From the NCBI GenBank assembly GCA_001304015.1, contig LJUY01000014.1, positions 1-53,310 on the forward strand: a stretch of 53,310 bases of DNA, in the 5' to 3' direction. A program made the translations under genes and the position numbers. Positions 51,145 to 53,310 of this stretch are shown piece after piece; the first letter of the stretch is position 1, and each line of letters begins with the position of its first letter. This stretch comes from a candidate division Zixibacteria bacterium SM23_81. GTDB taxonomy: Bacteria > SM23-81. The notes beneath the pieces are model-generated. The model was not told the DNA's origin. It saw only the letters and a list, made by a program, of their open reading frames with translations, and did not search any database.

Positions 51145-52158
51145 ATGTATGAACCGGTTACCATCGGCGTTATTAACTATAATGGGGGTATATTCATAGA
51201 GGAATGCCTGTCTTCGATATTCAAATTGGATTATCCAAGATACGAAGTTATGGTCCTGGACAACAAATCGACCGATCAAAGCCTTGATATTGTTAAAACG
51301 AAGTTTCCTCAAGTCGAGGTCATAGAGCTCAACGAGAACAAGGGACATCCCGCTGCTCGTAATATCTTAATCCACAAAGCGAAGACACGTCTTGTTCTTC
51401 TCATGGACAATGACATCGTCATCGCTCAGGATTGTTTGAAACTTTTAGTGAATTCGCTGATCACGGCTCCGCAAGCATCTGTCTGCGGCCCCAAGGTGAT
51501 GTATTATGACCAGCCCGAAAGAGTCCAGTTCAGTCTGACCTATTTTCATTATATAGGCGGGGCTATTTCTGCCATTACCCACGATGAGAAGCCTGTGGAG
51601 GTGGGCTCAGTTGGCGGAGCCACCATGTTAATTGATAAGGACAAAGTGCTGCCAACAGGCCTCTATGATGCAGACTTTTTTTTCGGATGGACAGATGGTG
51701 ATTTCTGCTTAAGGCAACTCGTTTCGGGACATAAATGCCTTCACGTTCCCAAGGCCATCATCTATCATAAAGAGAAAACCAGAGGGCTCTCCAGGGTATT
51801 CTATCAGATTCGCAATAGATGGTTTTTAATACTAAAAGTGTACAGTTTGAAAACGATAGTCCTCATATTTCCAGCACTGTTTCTCTACGAACTATCTCTT
51901 TTGATGTTTTGTCTCTTAAAAGGAAAAGCAGTTGAATATTTCAGAGCGAATATGGCCGTGGTGAAGGAGCTCAAAAGCATCATGCGAAAACGTCGTCAGT
52001 TTCAGACGTTGAGGAAGGTTTCTGATAGAGATGTGCTGCTTACGGGAAGAATAATGCTGAAGGAGAATATCATAGAGAAGAAATTTTTAAGGACGGTGTT
52101 TCATTTTCTCGATCTCTTTTTCAATATGTACTGGAAGGTGATAAAAGGCTTTCTCTAA
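51145..52158 (+). CDS. GT2 glycosyltransferase (rhamnosyltransferase-like)
   Basis: A 337-residue GT-A family 2 enzyme. ITIG-like start VTIGVINYNGG, VLDNKSTDQS, ENKGHPAARN, MDNDIV (DxD), GATMLIDKD, FFGWTDGDFCLR and H..KAIIYHKEK. A C-terminal helix pair (near 230-260) probably anchors it at the membrane. It resembles WbbL-like rhamnosyltransferases. It is the last gene of the polysaccharide locus and is followed by a 178-base gap carrying a sigma-54 promoter. Confidence 0.87.
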   Translation: MYEPVTIGVINYNGGIFIEECLSSIFKLDYPRYEVMVLDNKSTDQSLDIVKTKFPQVEVIELNENKGHPAARNILIHKAKTRLVLLMDNDIVIAQDCLKLLVNSLITAPQASVCGPKVMYYDQPERVQFSLTYFHYIGGAISAITHDEKPVEVGSVGGATMLIDKDKVLPTGLYDADFFFGWTDGDFCLRQLVSGHKCLHVPKAIIYHKEKTRGLSRVFYQIRNRWFLILKVYSLKTIVLIFPALFLYELSLLMFCLLKGKAVEYFRANMAVVKELKSIMRKRRQFQTLRKVSDRDVLLTGRIMLKENIIEKKFLRTVFHFLDLFFNMYWKVIKGFL

Positions 52159-52271
52159 TTCTTTAGGAGATGTTCAAATTCTGTACAGTTTGCTGGGCAC
52201 AGGTTGAGGAAATCGCTGGTCCCAACAACACGATCTCGTTTTGCTACTTCGATATAGGTCGTTTCCCCTTT

Positions 52272-52288
52272 TTGGCATAGAAGTTGCG
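52272..52288 (+). promoter_or_regulatory. Second sigma-54 (-24/-12) promoter
   Basis: TTGGCATAGAAGTTGCG-type element: GG at 52274-52275 and GC at 52286-52287 with ten bases between. It shares TTGGCAT...TTGC and a preceding CCCCTTTT tract with the promoter at 26855. It lies about 50 bases before the start codon of the secreted protein at 52337. Confidence 0.82.
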
Positions 52289-52300
52289 GGTTTTCTTACT

Positions 52301-52334
52301 GATACTTCGCTCTACACAGCATAAAGGGGGTATC
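52301..52334 (+). repeat. Short inverted repeat in the leader of the last gene
   Basis: GATAC (52301-52305) and GTATC (52330-52334) bracket the leader and enclose the AAAGGGGG ribosome site. Five pairs only, so weak, but its position just after a sigma-54 start resembles the leader stem of the EPS operon. Confidence 0.25.
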
Positions 52335-52336
52335 AA

Positions 52337-53310
52337 ATGTTGAGACGAATGGACAAATCCATAAGATATTTGTTTCTGCTGCTGTTTATGCTCCCGGGCC
52401 TGTGTTTTGCCACGGAGTTTCCCGGCTCCGGTGATTGGTCGTCTGGTGTAAAGGTTTTAGATTTGGGTTCATCGGGCCAGTGGGACGATTCCGACATTCA
52501 GCTTGGTAGTGCAGTAGTGTGGCGAGATACTGTTTTTATTTTTTATATGGGATGTTCCACTTGTCGCCCGGAGGGAGATTGTGGTTATGGAGATATAGGT
52601 TTCGCCAAATCGAGCGACGGTGTAAATTTCACAAAATACTCTGGCAATCCAGTAATTACTTGGGACGGAGATTGTAGCCCCAGAGATGATGAAGAAGTGG
52701 CGGAGTTTCCACAGGTGACCGTAACTGATCTTGATGAGTTCGTATGTTACTGGGCGGCAAATTCAGCGCAGTCTGGTTGTGGTGGTACTGGTACGGATGT
52801 TAATGCTGATGTTTATGTTTCTGTTTCCCAAGGTGGCCCATACAACTTTGATTCCGGTACAATGGTTATCGGGGGTTCTGGCGATCGAGAATATTGGCCC
52901 ATAGGCGTTTATTATGGAGACGCTGGTACTGGTGGCACCACGGGGAAATGGCACCTGTGGGTTACTGGAAATAGCTTAGGCCGTACGTGCTATTTATATT
53001 ATGGCGACACCTATAACTCGTTAACACAATATGGAGAAATCCTGACTGGTTATACTTCAGAAAGTGTAAAACCTATTTACCATCCTTCTGATGATTCTAT
53101 GACCATTATTTATACTTGGGGGCCTGGGGGAGGTACGCCGTGTTACCGAGATGCCCGTGTATATACTACTCATATTGACAATCTCGACGAATATTCTGGC
53201 CCTCATTATACCTTGGGTTCTGGTTTGTGTTGGCGTGCGGGCAATGCCATTATTGCAGATACCTCTGCTCAACTTTGGCGTTTTTATTATCGTTATGTAG
53301 CAAGTGGCCC
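52337..53310 (+). CDS. Secreted beta-propeller-like protein (runs off right edge)
   Basis: The first 324 residues of an exported protein. Signal peptide: basic MLRRMDKSIR, hydrophobic YLFLLLFMLPGLC, cleavage after CFA. The mature part consists of repeats with W-x-D...F.MGC, DIGFAKSSDGVNFTKYSGNPVI, and similar blocks rich in Gly, Tyr, Trp and Cys. These resemble the blades of five-bladed GH43/GH32-type propellers, but no catalytic residues can be assigned with confidence. At least nine cysteines imply disulfides. AAAGGGGG lies seven bases before the ATG, and a sigma-54 promoter precedes it. A C-terminal anchoring or sorting signal, if any, is outside the window. Confidence 0.8.
   Translation, partial: MLRRMDKSIRYLFLLLFMLPGLCFATEFPGSGDWSSGVKVLDLGSSGQWDDSDIQLGSAVVWRDTVFIFYMGCSTCRPEGDCGYGDIGFAKSSDGVNFTKYSGNPVITWDGDCSPRDDEEVAEFPQVTVTDLDEFVCYWAANSAQSGCGGTGTDVNADVYVSVSQGGPYNFDSGTMVIGGSGDREYWPIGVYYGDAGTGGTTGKWHLWVTGNSLGRTCYLYYGDTYNSLTQYGEILTGYTSESVKPIYHPSDDSMTIIYTWGPGGGTPCYRDARVYTTHIDNLDEYSGPHYTLGSGLCWRAGNAIIADTSAQLWRFYYRYVASG

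Overview
The window is about 53 kb of a bacterial chromosome with a mid-range GC background, dense operons and ATGA/GTGA stop-start overlaps. Several features point to the FCB superphylum (Bacteroidetes and relatives), probably an uncultivated lineage of the KSB1/Zixibacteria/Cloacimonetes kind. These are an SMC protein whose signature region reads AYSVIELSMVE, a PorD-like DUF4835 protein, a PorV/PorQ-like outer-membrane protein, and a secreted beta-propeller protein ending in a FlgD-like sorting tail (NYPNPFNP). The phylum is inferred; there is no rRNA or tRNA here to fix it.

Region 1 (1-8.4 kb, minus strand) is mostly housekeeping: a 5' part of smc, a two-gene unit of a hypothetical protein plus a two-CW cysteine-rich protein, DNA polymerase X, a CPBP membrane protease, and the PorD-like protein. 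Region 2 (8.6-10.0 kb, plus) is a ferredoxin translationally coupled to a geranylgeranyl-reductase-family flavoprotein. Region 3 (18.6-10.0 kb, minus) is one eight-gene operon: two paralogous membrane GT2 glycosyltransferases, two SPASM radical SAM enzymes flanking a NodB deacetylase, a flippase-like membrane protein, a DUF3108 protein and a PHP phosphoesterase. It looks like a dedicated glycan or glycolipid pathway. Region 4 (18.7-22.5 kb) holds a PorV-like gene and the SBBP-repeat secreted protein, converging on a strong bidirectional terminator.

Region 5 (23.4-52.2 kb, plus) is an exopolysaccharide locus. It opens with a GAF histidine kinase and an NtrC-type sigma-54 activator. Directly downstream is a clear -24/-12 promoter, then a small protein, SLBB export protein, Wzz-like co-polymerase, tyrosine kinase, epimerase, XrtA-type polysaccharide deacetylase, glycosyltransferases, an AsnB amidotransferase, radical SAM enzymes, a second AsnB-like protein that has lost its glutaminase residues, and a carbamoyltransferase. 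From about 44.2 kb the DNA becomes clearly more AT-rich and carries a methyltransferase, an acyltransferase, two more radical SAM enzymes, a second flippase-like protein, another deacetylase and a GT2; this section looks like a later acquisition.

Region 6 (52.2 kb to the end) starts with a second sigma-54 promoter of the same type driving a secreted, cysteine-rich beta-propeller-like protein that runs off the window. The two sigma-54 promoters and the resident kinase/activator pair suggest one regulon joining polysaccharide synthesis to a secreted protein, similar in logic to PrsK/PrsR of PEP-CTERM systems, though no exosortase is present here. No tRNA, rRNA, CRISPR, transposase or phage gene was seen. 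No Wzx, Wzy or priming sugar transferase was recognised.
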